A stretch of 64,000 nucleotides of DNA from Chitinophagaceae bacterium (GTDB taxonomy: Bacteria > Bacteroidota > Bacteroidia > Chitinophagales > Chitinophagaceae). The notes under the pieces are model-generated. The model saw only the letters and a list, made by a program, of their open reading frames with translations, had not been told where the DNA came from and did no database searches. Position 1 is the stretch's first letter. Every line of letters begins with the position of its first letter. A program made the translations under genes and the position numbers. Positions 8,387 to 16,590 of the stretch are shown here, in pieces. The stretch is from the NCBI GenBank assembly GCA_019638615.1, contig JAHBTL010000031.1, forward strand, positions 1 to 64,000, read 5' to 3'.

Positions 8387-10111
8387 TTAATTTTGCTTAT
8401 TGGTCAACTTATACATTTTGCCATCTGCTTTGGTTAATATGTACAGCTCTCCCTGCATGTCTCTGCCAAAATGAAGATCTACCCGTTGGCTGCCACATGC
8501 CTCTTTTAAAGTGGCGGGTAAACCATTGATCTTTATTTTCCATTCTTTTACCGTTGCCTGACTGCCCTGTTTTATATCTGCCATGTCTACATAAAAAAGC
8601 CGCCCATCCGGAATATCACCAAACAAAAATTTCCCTTTGAGTTCCGGTATCAATGAACCTATGTATTCAAAACCGCCGGCAATCGCATGTCCTTCGTCAT
8701 GATCATATTGCACTACCGGGTAAGTAATCTTGTAGATACTGTCATTAGCCGGGAGCGGATAAACACTTCCCATATTTTCTTCTAAATCAGCAGACACAAA
8801 AGTTCCTTCCCGCAGCGGCCAGCCGCAATTGTTACCTGGCTTAACAAGATCCAACGCTTCAATATTTCCCTGTCCGATATTGCTGACCAGCATATCACCT
8901 GTTGCTGACCACGTGATCCGATGCGGATTTCTAAAACCATATGCGTATACTTCAGTTGCTGTTTTACTGCCAGCATTTTTCACGAAAGGATTTGTTTCCG
9001 GAATGCCGTATTTTCCATTGCGACTGTTTTTGCCCAATGGATTTATGCACAATACGGTACCCCAGGCTTGTTCAATACTTTGAACCAAATGACCATAACC
9101 TCTCTCTGTACTTCCACCATCACCCACGCCAATGTATAGCAAGCCATAATCTGCATGTCCTTTTTTTGCCATTGGGTTGAATACGATTTCCTGCACACCG
9201 TGAATGCCGGTAACCATATCAATTCTTAACAATTCCCGGCTTTGTCCTTTAAATGTATCTGCGTTGGGATCATTCGACTTCCATTCCGTCAGCACCCATT
9301 GCATCGCAACTTTTATGGAGTCGTTAAATGAAAAATCTGCTTTGGCAGATCCTGCAGATTCAGTATGCGTGGTATAGAGCAACCCGTTTTGTTGGTAGGC
9401 GGGATGAAAAGCAAAGCTTCCAAAACCAGTAGCAAGCCCCGGCTCATTAATAAATTGGGGTCTGTATTCAGCAATATTCAGAAAGGTAATTACCTGTTCA
9501 TTTTTAAGTTTATACAACTTGCCACGGGTGTCGTTTACAAACAGATCGCCTTTCCCTGGCAGATAGTCCAGTTTAGTGATTTTTGCCAGCGGTGAAACGC
9601 TATCCGTAGCTGGCATCTGAATGAGTGCTGAAAGATTAACGACCAGGGAGGATAACTCAATTGGTTCCGGTATAGGATTGGTGATTGCATTTTGGCTAAA
9701 CTTATTTTGTAAAGTGGGTATAGATTTTTTAGTGTGGAGGTAGGCGATGATATCCTGTAATTCATTTTCTTTTAATTGGGTAAAAGGGGGCATTACCGCA
9801 TTCTTAAATTTGGTAGTCAAATTGCGAGCCCGCTCGCCACCGGCTGCTATTGCCTGCGGCGCATTTTTTATAAAGGATAATAGTTTTTCAACAGGCAATG
9901 CTGCGGTTATGCCTGCCAGTGAGGGACCAATACCATCCTGTCTGAAATTGTGGCAACCGCTGCAGTTTTTATCAAACAGCAAGAGTCCTCTTTCGATGGA
10001 TGCGCTTTCTGCAGAAATTTCTTTTTTCCCGGACGCCCGTGATGTGCACCTGCTTAAAAATATTACCAGGGTACAGGAGAAAAGTATTGTAAATAATAGC
10101 TTGGGGATCAT
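8387..10111 (-). CDS. Cytochrome c / PQQ-dependent sugar dehydrogenase fusion
   Basis: A 574-aa exported protein. After a hydrophobic N terminus (a lipid-modified Cys22 is possible, though RC is a poor lipobox) comes a monohaem cytochrome c domain with CSGCH at residues 50-54 and Met107 in NAVMPPF as the likely sixth ligand. Residues about 160-565 form the six-bladed propeller of soluble glucose/sorbosone dehydrogenases (GSDH family), with the signatures VNDTRGKLYKL, FGSFAFHPAYQQNGLLYTTH, LYIGVGDGG, AYGFRNPHRITW, NCGWPLREGT and KGKFLFGD. Such enzymes oxidise aldoses with PQQ and pass electrons to a cytochrome; here both parts are on one chain. It supplies the oxidising step of the locus. The sugar substrate is not deducible. 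Confidence 0.85.
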   Translation of the reverse strand: MIPKLLFTILFSCTLVIFLSRCTSRASGKKEISAESASIERGLLLFDKNCSGCHNFRQDGIGPSLAGITAALPVEKLLSFIKNAPQAIAAGGERARNLTTKFKNAVMPPFTQLKENELQDIIAYLHTKKSIPTLQNKFSQNAITNPIPEPIELSSLVVNLSALIQMPATDSVSPLAKITKLDYLPGKGDLFVNDTRGKLYKLKNEQVITFLNIAEYRPQFINEPGLATGFGSFAFHPAYQQNGLLYTTHTESAGSAKADFSFNDSIKVAMQWVLTEWKSNDPNADTFKGQSRELLRIDMVTGIHGVQEIVFNPMAKKGHADYGLLYIGVGDGGSTERGYGHLVQSIEQAWGTVLCINPLGKNSRNGKYGIPETNPFVKNAGSKTATEVYAYGFRNPHRITWSATGDMLVSNIGQGNIEALDLVKPGNNCGWPLREGTFVSADLEENMGSVYPLPANDSIYKITYPVVQYDHDEGHAIAGGFEYIGSLIPELKGKFLFGDIPDGRLFYVDMADIKQGSQATVKEWKIKINGLPATLKEACGSQRVDLHFGRDMQGELYILTKADGKMYKLTNKQN

Positions 10112-10130
10112 GTTGGATACGTTGAAATTT

Positions 10131-12230
10131 TTATTGGTTGGGATTCCAGCCTTTCAGGTTTTCCATCTGTATAAATTGCGCGTGCCTGATTTTTTTTAAC
10201 GTGTTTTCCGTCCATTGATAGGTTGTAGGCAACTTGCCTAACGCAATGAAATTTTTTAATGAGATGATACCAGCCACCTGGGCGAGATCTGTTACCTGCA
10301 GGCAATTCAGCATTTCGATGGCTTCGCCGCGTCCGTTTTTTTCGCTGGCAATATCCTGGCTTGCAGGCGGGTCTTTAATGATGATGGAATGAATGTTTCC
10401 ATCCAGCAATGCTGCATAGAGCGCCACCGCCGCCATTTCGCCTGAAGCGGCAATGCTGATTCGGTTCTTATCACAACCTCCCAGGGTTCTTAACATTTCC
10501 AGGCATCGGAGTACATCATATACCCGCATGGAGGCGACGGTACGTCCCGTCCATGCGCTGGCTCTGCGGATATGCCATTGTAAGTCGGGTGACCAACCGG
10601 TTTCTCCGATGCCTCTTGCTTTAAAAAAGGCAATACTTATGTTTGGATCTACGCCTGTTATCAACTCTTCCGCGGCGTTTCGTTCTTCATTTGGATTTCT
10701 CAATACCAGCAGCAAGGGTTGAGGTTGTTCCGGGGATTGGTTCCAGTGGATCTTTACTTTTAAACGCCAGTCTTTCTCGGGAATAAAACTGTACACCCGC
10801 GATTCAAATTTTGCTTCTTCTTTATAACGAAACTCCCATTGGGTGTTCAGTGCTGTCGCCTCCACGGGAAAGGCGTGGAATGTTTTTGCTTTTAGAAAAT
10901 CCAACACCTGATTGCGGTATACAGACAGATCGTTTACATCCTTTATAACAGGCGGCGATGCTAGTTGTATAAATGAATTTTGAATGGAAGTTGTTCTGTC
11001 ATTTTTTATTGGACCGTTTACAAAAACACGCAATACACTATCTGAAAGTAGTTTGGTGGTAGCGGTGTCAAAATCTCCGATAAGGTCGGGATTGACTTCT
11101 TTACCCATTAAATGTTTCAAAAAAAATGCAGCTATTTTGGGTCTCAGCAAACTACGGTCAGCATGTCCGCCGGGTGCTTCCACTAACGATATATTATTTT
11201 CTGCGTTGAATAACGAATATACTTTCTGTATGTTGGTCTTTAACTTCCTGATGGATTCAATAGAATACAGATCATCCCGATTGGCATTGGCAATCAGTAG
11301 GGGACGAGGCGCAATGAGGGCGCCAATATCAGCGTAATCAAACTGGTATACATTCAAGGACATCATACAATCGCAATGCGCATCTACGGTACGATGTGCA
11401 ATTTGCATATCCAGCGTACCGGCACCTGCCACCGGCGCAACTGCTTTAACACGGGCATCCAGCGCTGCCAGATACCAGCTTTGCGCACCACCACCGGAAG
11501 CGCCGGTTACGCCCAACTTATTTTTATCCACTTCGGGGAGTTGGCTTAACAGGTCAAGCGCCCGGATGCCATTCCATACTTCAACACCGCCTGGATTGTA
11601 ACCACGGCTGTACCAGTTGAACCAACCATTGGTGTTGGTGCCGCCATGCTCACCTCGTACTTCTCCAAATTGAATGGTTTCGATGATCAGGCATACAAAT
11701 CCCAACTGGGCAAATTTCTGTGCCCTTGCCTGGTAAAATACTTTTTGTTCCGGCGCATGCCCGCATAAATAGAGTATGGCGGGAACGGGTTTGCGGATGT
11801 TATTTGGAATATATAGATTGCCTGGAACATAGAGTTGCGGCAACGACTCGTAGTAGAGTTTTTCTATGCGATATCCTTTTTGTTGTATAACGCCGGTCTT
11901 CTTTACGTGTAATGGTGTTCGCTCTCCTTGTAAGGGAACATTCACCAGTCCGAGCATTTCAGCCAGTTGTTGTTTTCGGGTATCCGTTTGCGTAAGCCAC
12001 TGCTCAGTTATTATATTGCTAAAAAAGTTGTTGCTGATGTTGGAAGCACAACGCACGAGGTGATGCCGGATATTATTGGGTTGATCTGACACCGGATCAA
12101 CTGCATAGGGAATTGGTTGGGCAGTTACATTACCAGTAACGAAAACTGATAACATCAGTAAATTGCGAAGTTGATTTTTTAAGCTGCCGAAGATTTTACC
12201 AGGACCGCTTTTCAATCGTGTGTTGTGCAT
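10131..12230 (-). CDS. Large acetylxylan-esterase/dienelactone-hydrolase-like protein
   Basis: An exported alpha/beta hydrolase of 699 aa (signal peptide about residues 20-40, ending NVTAQ). The first half has all expected parts: VPAILYLCGHAPEQ (oxyanion loop), the elbow GVTGASGGGAQS (nucleophile Ser near 248), an acid region NANRDD, and a His in PGGHADRS. The second half looks like a second hydrolase fold with a worn elbow (SIAASGEMAAVALYAALLDG), lacking a clear GxSxG, and is probably inactive. The start codon overlaps the stop of the upstream lyase-like gene by one base (TAATG), so the two are translationally coupled. Deacetylation of the imported or surface-bound glycan is the likely job; acetylated pectin would fit the neighbour. 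Confidence 0.75.
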   Translation of the reverse strand: MHNTRLKSGPGKIFGSLKNQLRNLLMLSVFVTGNVTAQPIPYAVDPVSDQPNNIRHHLVRCASNISNNFFSNIITEQWLTQTDTRKQQLAEMLGLVNVPLQGERTPLHVKKTGVIQQKGYRIEKLYYESLPQLYVPGNLYIPNNIRKPVPAILYLCGHAPEQKVFYQARAQKFAQLGFVCLIIETIQFGEVRGEHGGTNTNGWFNWYSRGYNPGGVEVWNGIRALDLLSQLPEVDKNKLGVTGASGGGAQSWYLAALDARVKAVAPVAGAGTLDMQIAHRTVDAHCDCMMSLNVYQFDYADIGALIAPRPLLIANANRDDLYSIESIRKLKTNIQKVYSLFNAENNISLVEAPGGHADRSLLRPKIAAFFLKHLMGKEVNPDLIGDFDTATTKLLSDSVLRVFVNGPIKNDRTTSIQNSFIQLASPPVIKDVNDLSVYRNQVLDFLKAKTFHAFPVEATALNTQWEFRYKEEAKFESRVYSFIPEKDWRLKVKIHWNQSPEQPQPLLLVLRNPNEERNAAEELITGVDPNISIAFFKARGIGETGWSPDLQWHIRRASAWTGRTVASMRVYDVLRCLEMLRTLGGCDKNRISIAASGEMAAVALYAALLDGNIHSIIIKDPPASQDIASEKNGRGEAIEMLNCLQVTDLAQVAGIISLKNFIALGKLPTTYQWTENTLKKIRHAQFIQMENLKGWNPNQ

Positions 12231-14800
12231 TACTTCTCTTTTATTGAGGGAGTGCTGCCCTTCTTTTTCAAATAATTTTCCCGGTAATGACTGATCACAG
12301 CCATGCTCAGGGGCTCATCCCATTGCTGTTGCATGATATCATCCTTGGCTCGCCAGTAACCGGGTGCTACCGCGTTAGCCAATGGGATCATATCGCATGT
12401 AAATAATCCGGAGACCCCATGTTTTTTGTACAACTCATTCTGCGCCTGTATCCGTGCATTGTTTACGGCTTCTGTACTACCTGTCGTGGTGAGTTCAGCA
12501 TATACGCTGTCGCGAATGGTTCGGTCATTGTCAGCAGCCCAATACACTGCAGCCAGCGCTTCGCGATGCCAGTAAAGTCCCCAGCGGTCGGCTTTGTGTT
12601 TGCCGACTTTCCACCAGTCGAGTATGGCTTTGGAGATGGGCTCATCTGTGTGGTCCTGCAAATACAAACCATAACCCATAAACCAGGTGCAATCGCGCCA
12701 TTCATCTCCGGGTACGGCGGTTCTTTTGATGGCGGTATCCAAAAATTGGTTGGCTTCATTCCAGGCATTTTCATACCCCGGTATCGTACTCAATAGTTTC
12801 AAACCAACATAGGCTCCGCCACTGAGTTGATCAATTTCAGAATTGCCCCAGGTGTTCCATGCATGCCGGATCTCATTCATCACTTCATAGGTTCTCCAAT
12901 CACCGGTAAGATTCCAGTGAGTATAATGCGCCAGCCAATCGGTGCCATACCCATCATATGCAACACCACCGGAGCGATCGATCTCCGCAATTTTTGCAGC
13001 GCCCCAGTAAGCGGAATGCCGTCTTCCAAATCCTATATATCGTTTGTCTGAACTGTTGAAATGTTTAATACAGGCATCCCGTATGAATTTGATACTCGCT
13101 GATGCTGCTTTCCAATAATTGTATTCACCTGTACGCAGGTATTGCATGAGCATCCTGTAACTGATCATCGTATTACCTCGGCGCCAGCCGTCATAATCAT
13201 CGGGTCTTGTAGAGATGCCCCAGGTCCCCAGCGGTCTGTCGCCTTTATTGTAACCATACATAAATAACAGGTCGCCATAATTCAACATGCCCAGCCAACC
13301 GAATTCGGTCATTGATCTTTCTATGAAGCTGGTGCCTGTAGCGAGATAAGCTTCCGTGTTAGGGAATTGCTGATCATCATGCGGCATCAGCATGCCCGCC
13401 GCTTTCGTGCTGCGATAACTATACCACTCGGGGTTTACATAGGGTTGAGTAGGATCATTGAACGTATCAGCCATTGCCTCGCTAAAGTTGTTGTCAACTT
13501 TTCCATGAAAAGCATACATCAAATCGTGTGTAAAACTCACACCCTGCATGCCATCGGGCCAGCCGGAAGCGCGAAGGTCTAGCACCTGTTTGCCATGATC
13601 AGGCCATAACCAGGTATTCAATAATTTTTTTTCTGCATCGTAGGATAACTCTTTCGGATACATGTAAGCCATGTCTTTCATCACGAGGGTTACCCCAAAT
13701 TCAGCATTGCTCACATCTATCCAGCCCGCGGTCTTCTCAACACCGTTTATTTTTTTATCGCCGGCATTCACTTCCCAACTGAGTGGAAAGCCTTTGTGTT
13801 CAAGGTTGAACACATCTTCCGCACCCTGGCTTAAAAGGTAGGCCTGTTCTTTTTTTGCCAACGGGGAGGGATAGCCCAATCCTGATGCTTTGAAAGAAGG
13901 GGAATGTTTGAAATTAACGGGCAATTGCAATCCCATTCGCCTGATATTCGTCACCTGTGGATCGCCGTGGAATGTAAAGTTGTGTTGTATGCGCAGGAAC
14001 GATTTACCACGATAGGCATGGATCCAGATGCTGTATTCGTTATCGTCATCTGCTGGTCCGAACCTGCCTTTTATTTGCACTACGGTGCGCAGGGCGCCAT
14101 GTTCCACTACTTTCGCAGAATAGAAATGATCGAGTGCCTGTACCCGCGTTTCTTTTCCACCGCCTTCAGTTCTGATCCAACGGGAACCACCCGGGTTAAC
14201 CGGCATGCCGTTTTCGATAGGTCTTACGGAACCGGTCAATAAGTTTCGTTCTGCATATGGAATGGTGGGTCTATCCGGATTGTTTGCCTGCAGATCATAA
14301 AAATGAGATTGCCCTTTTTTACGCTCAATAATTTTTTCACTGGTTTGATAAATATGATCGTTGTTCAGATCCAGCCATGCTTCTTCCAAAAAACTGAAAT
14401 GAACTTTGCTTACTTTGAATTTGAGCATCCCGGTATTTACCAAAATATTTTCCTCAGTTTCAATCACCGTATTGCCTACGGACTGTTGCTGTTGGGTAAA
14501 CTGTAATGTGTTTGTGCAACCCAATTGTGGATCCAGGTCAGCCTGGTAATCGATCAATGCCCATTTAACCGAACTGTCACCCCAGAATGAAAGTGGTCGT
14601 ACCTGTATGTCTCTGTCCACCATTCCAATTTTTGCGAGATCGCGAACCAGCCCTTTGGGAAAAGGTACGCCCCCCGATACCGGCCAGCTTTTGCGGGCAT
14701 AAGCAGTATGGTTTTCTATTTTTAAAGGAACCTGTGCAGCAGCACTCTCGCTGAGTATCAAAATGATTGTCAAAAAAGAGTAGCACCTTTTGAGAAACAT
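12230..14800 (-). CDS. Exo-rhamnogalacturonan-lyase-like protein (PcRGLX/PL26-type)
   Basis: An exported protein of about 856 aa. I take the ATG at 14800 as the start because it gives a normal signal peptide (MFLKRCYSFLTIILILSESAAAQ in two parts: basic start, hydrophobic core, AAAQ). The upstream ATG at 14890 would put the signal peptide 30 residues in, and its 5' part would overlap a hairpin. The layout follows the exo-rhamnogalacturonan lyase family: an N-terminal beta-sandwich (about 30-300, with VPFPKGLVRD and GRFGPADDDNEYSIWIHAYRGKSF cut short here), then a large alpha/alpha toroid (about 430-830) with repeated Trp/Tyr/His motifs such as GYGTDWLAHYTHW and HRREALAAVYWAAD-like helices. It points to pectin (RG-I) as the target, though the family is broad and related proteins of unknown specificity are common. 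Confidence 0.75.
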   Translation of the reverse strand: MFLKRCYSFLTIILILSESAAAQVPLKIENHTAYARKSWPVSGGVPFPKGLVRDLAKIGMVDRDIQVRPLSFWGDSSVKWALIDYQADLDPQLGCTNTLQFTQQQQSVGNTVIETEENILVNTGMLKFKVSKVHFSFLEEAWLDLNNDHIYQTSEKIIERKKGQSHFYDLQANNPDRPTIPYAERNLLTGSVRPIENGMPVNPGGSRWIRTEGGGKETRVQALDHFYSAKVVEHGALRTVVQIKGRFGPADDDNEYSIWIHAYRGKSFLRIQHNFTFHGDPQVTNIRRMGLQLPVNFKHSPSFKASGLGYPSPLAKKEQAYLLSQGAEDVFNLEHKGFPLSWEVNAGDKKINGVEKTAGWIDVSNAEFGVTLVMKDMAYMYPKELSYDAEKKLLNTWLWPDHGKQVLDLRASGWPDGMQGVSFTHDLMYAFHGKVDNNFSEAMADTFNDPTQPYVNPEWYSYRSTKAAGMLMPHDDQQFPNTEAYLATGTSFIERSMTEFGWLGMLNYGDLLFMYGYNKGDRPLGTWGISTRPDDYDGWRRGNTMISYRMLMQYLRTGEYNYWKAASASIKFIRDACIKHFNSSDKRYIGFGRRHSAYWGAAKIAEIDRSGGVAYDGYGTDWLAHYTHWNLTGDWRTYEVMNEIRHAWNTWGNSEIDQLSGGAYVGLKLLSTIPGYENAWNEANQFLDTAIKRTAVPGDEWRDCTWFMGYGLYLQDHTDEPISKAILDWWKVGKHKADRWGLYWHREALAAVYWAADNDRTIRDSVYAELTTTGSTEAVNNARIQAQNELYKKHGVSGLFTCDMIPLANAVAPGYWRAKDDIMQQQWDEPLSMAVISHYRENYLKKKGSTPSIKEK

Positions 14801-14891
14801 GATGAAGTGGTTTGGTTTGACATTGAAAAAATGAAATGCATTCCTCGTGCGAATAGTGATTATTGAGAACTCCGGGGGTGCTCTGTACAAT

Positions 14892-14933
14892 TTGAAAACA
14901 GGGGAGGAGCGAATCGTCCTCCCTTGTTTTCAA
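14892..14933 (-). terminator. Long hairpin between susD and the lyase gene, terminator or attenuator
   Basis: A 16-pair stem with one off-pair: TTGAAAACA (892-900) with TGTTTTCAA (925-933) and GGGAGGA (902-908) with TCCTCCC (917-923), around an 8-nt loop. On the minus-strand transcript the GC-rich part is followed by TGTTTT, as in intrinsic terminators, and the layout is nearly symmetric so it could also act on the plus strand. Its position after susD and before the enzyme genes fits partial termination that keeps SusC/SusD in excess. Confidence 0.55.
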
Positions 14934-14941
14934 GTAATAGC

Positions 14942-14997
14942 TGAATGCTGACGTTACGGTATGCAGTAGTGGGCATACCGTACTGAGGCAGCATTCA
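14942..14997 (-). promoter_or_regulatory. Two-tier inverted repeat just downstream of susD
   Basis: An outer 9-bp stem (TGAATGCTG, 942-950, with CAGCATTCA, 989-997) encloses an inner 9-bp stem (ACGGTATGC, 956-964, with GCATACCGT, 973-981) around an 8-nt loop. Both stems are perfect. It has no T tract and lies between the susD stop and the longer hairpin at 14892, so on the transcript it comes first. An RNA-stabilising or processing element at the susD 3' end is the simplest reading. Confidence 0.45.
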
Positions 14998-15025
14998 CAT
15001 TCTTTGAAGAATCTGCCTGCACCAA

Positions 15026-16570
15026 TTATTTATCCCACCAGATTTTAGTCTCCCAGGTGTCTGGTCCCTGGCGGCTGATAGCTTCCTGGTAATTTTCAGC
15101 ATTGGTAGCGGCTTCAGAGGTTGGGTAAATAAACCTGCTTGGGATTTGATCACCATAGTTGGTACCCGGAAAATTAACAGGTACCAGTTCCGGGAAACCA
15201 GATCTTCTGTAGTTGGCCCAGGCTTCTACCGGGTTGGTGAAATTGGCAAGCCAGTACTGGTCACCTATCATTTTTAGTCCAATGGATGGATTGTATGGAT
15301 GAGCAGATAGATAAGAGTTGATATCATTATCGTCTACAGTAAGTGCCGGATCAAAAATATCATACATCGTCATAGCAGCACGTACGCCGTTGTTGTAATG
15401 GGTGGCTGCATTTGCAGTAGTAAAACCCAGTTGTGCTGCTTCGGCTAACAGCAGCTCCACTTCTGCATAAGATAAATACAAAGAAGGCGCGGTTCTGTTC
15501 ACCAGTTCTGTATTTACAGTTGAATAAGTGGCATGAATATTCAAGGTGGAGCTTGGTGGCAATCCCTCATAACCTAGAATTGTAGCCGCATCATAACCAT
15601 TGGGCATACCTTTCTGATGGGTGGGATCGGTATCGTAAGGGCCGCCTGCAGCGCCAATGCCCATAGAGAGAATGAGCAGCCTTGGATCGTTGTTGTCTTT
15701 TAAAAAATCAATCAGCGTTTTGCTGAGTTTTTGCCCTTCACTTTCTACCGATTCAAAAACAAGTGACATCGGGTTTCTGGCAGTGGAGTTGGGGCCATCT
15801 GTATGCTGCATGATGGCGTTGTCGTCATTGCTGGTCATAAGCCCGCCGCTGATGGCTTGATTCACCCACTGAGCGGATAAACCAGCATCCACCTTTGACA
15901 TGCGCATCGCCAAACGTAACATCATTGAGTAGCCGAACTTCACCCACTTGTCCCGATTGCCGCCATAAAACAAATCCTGTGTTGAATTTTTCAATGAGCC
16001 GGAACCGGACTTTAGTGCAGTGGCCGCCTCATCTAATTCTTTCAGCATGTTTGCATATACATCCTGCTGTGCATCAAATTTCGGGAACAATGCATTTTGT
16101 GAAAACCCGGCACCACCTTCGGTATAAACAATATCGCCATACATATCCGTTAACCGATGCATTACAAACACCCGCATCATCCGGGCAATGGAATGTACCA
16201 GGGCTGTGGAAGGATTGTCTCCTGTTTTGGAAATAATATCAGTAAGATTGACAACGGAATTGGTATACAGGTTAGAATAATACCCGTTCAGATCCTCCGG
16301 TCGGTTGTTGAAATATTTATCACCAAAACTTAACACACCGGTAATGGCTGCGAAATGCTGAACATAACCTGGTACGTAGTACATCAGGGGTTCATAGGAA
16401 AACTGCTGACTTTCGTTGAGCAACTGGGCTTTTGCCAGTTGAATTTCCGGGTCGATCGTATTGAGTGTATTGGGATTGATATTTAAGTTCGTTAGTTCCG
16501 CTTTGTTGCAGGCGCTTGTTACAATCAGCAACCAACAGCAGATACAACTCAGTATATTCAGTTTTTTCAT
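15026..16570 (-). CDS. SusD/RagB-like nutrient-binding outer-membrane lipoprotein
   Basis: A 514-aa surface lipoprotein with lipobox TSAC (Cys21). The all-helical SusD fold with TPR-like pairs is indicated by the N-terminal NINPNTL...IDPEIQLAKAQLL, the helical block ALVHSIARMMRVFVMHRLTDMYGDI (shown here in part) and the C-terminal YLSYAEVELLLAEAAQLG, EAWANYRRSGFPEL and RFIYPTSEAATNAENYQEAI. It belongs to the SusD-like group 2 type. It binds the glycan and closes the SusC transporter. It follows susC by 20 bases, the usual order, and two hairpins lie just after its stop. Confidence 0.93.
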   Translation of the reverse strand: MKKLNILSCICCWLLIVTSACNKAELTNLNINPNTLNTIDPEIQLAKAQLLNESQQFSYEPLMYYVPGYVQHFAAITGVLSFGDKYFNNRPEDLNGYYSNLYTNSVVNLTDIISKTGDNPSTALVHSIARMMRVFVMHRLTDMYGDIVYTEGGAGFSQNALFPKFDAQQDVYANMLKELDEAATALKSGSGSLKNSTQDLFYGGNRDKWVKFGYSMMLRLAMRMSKVDAGLSAQWVNQAISGGLMTSNDDNAIMQHTDGPNSTARNPMSLVFESVESEGQKLSKTLIDFLKDNNDPRLLILSMGIGAAGGPYDTDPTHQKGMPNGYDAATILGYEGLPPSSTLNIHATYSTVNTELVNRTAPSLYLSYAEVELLLAEAAQLGFTTANAATHYNNGVRAAMTMYDIFDPALTVDDNDINSYLSAHPYNPSIGLKMIGDQYWLANFTNPVEAWANYRRSGFPELVPVNFPGTNYGDQIPSRFIYPTSEAATNAENYQEAISRQGPDTWETKIWWDK

Positions 16571-16590
16571 GATTTGATGTTTAAAGTTTT

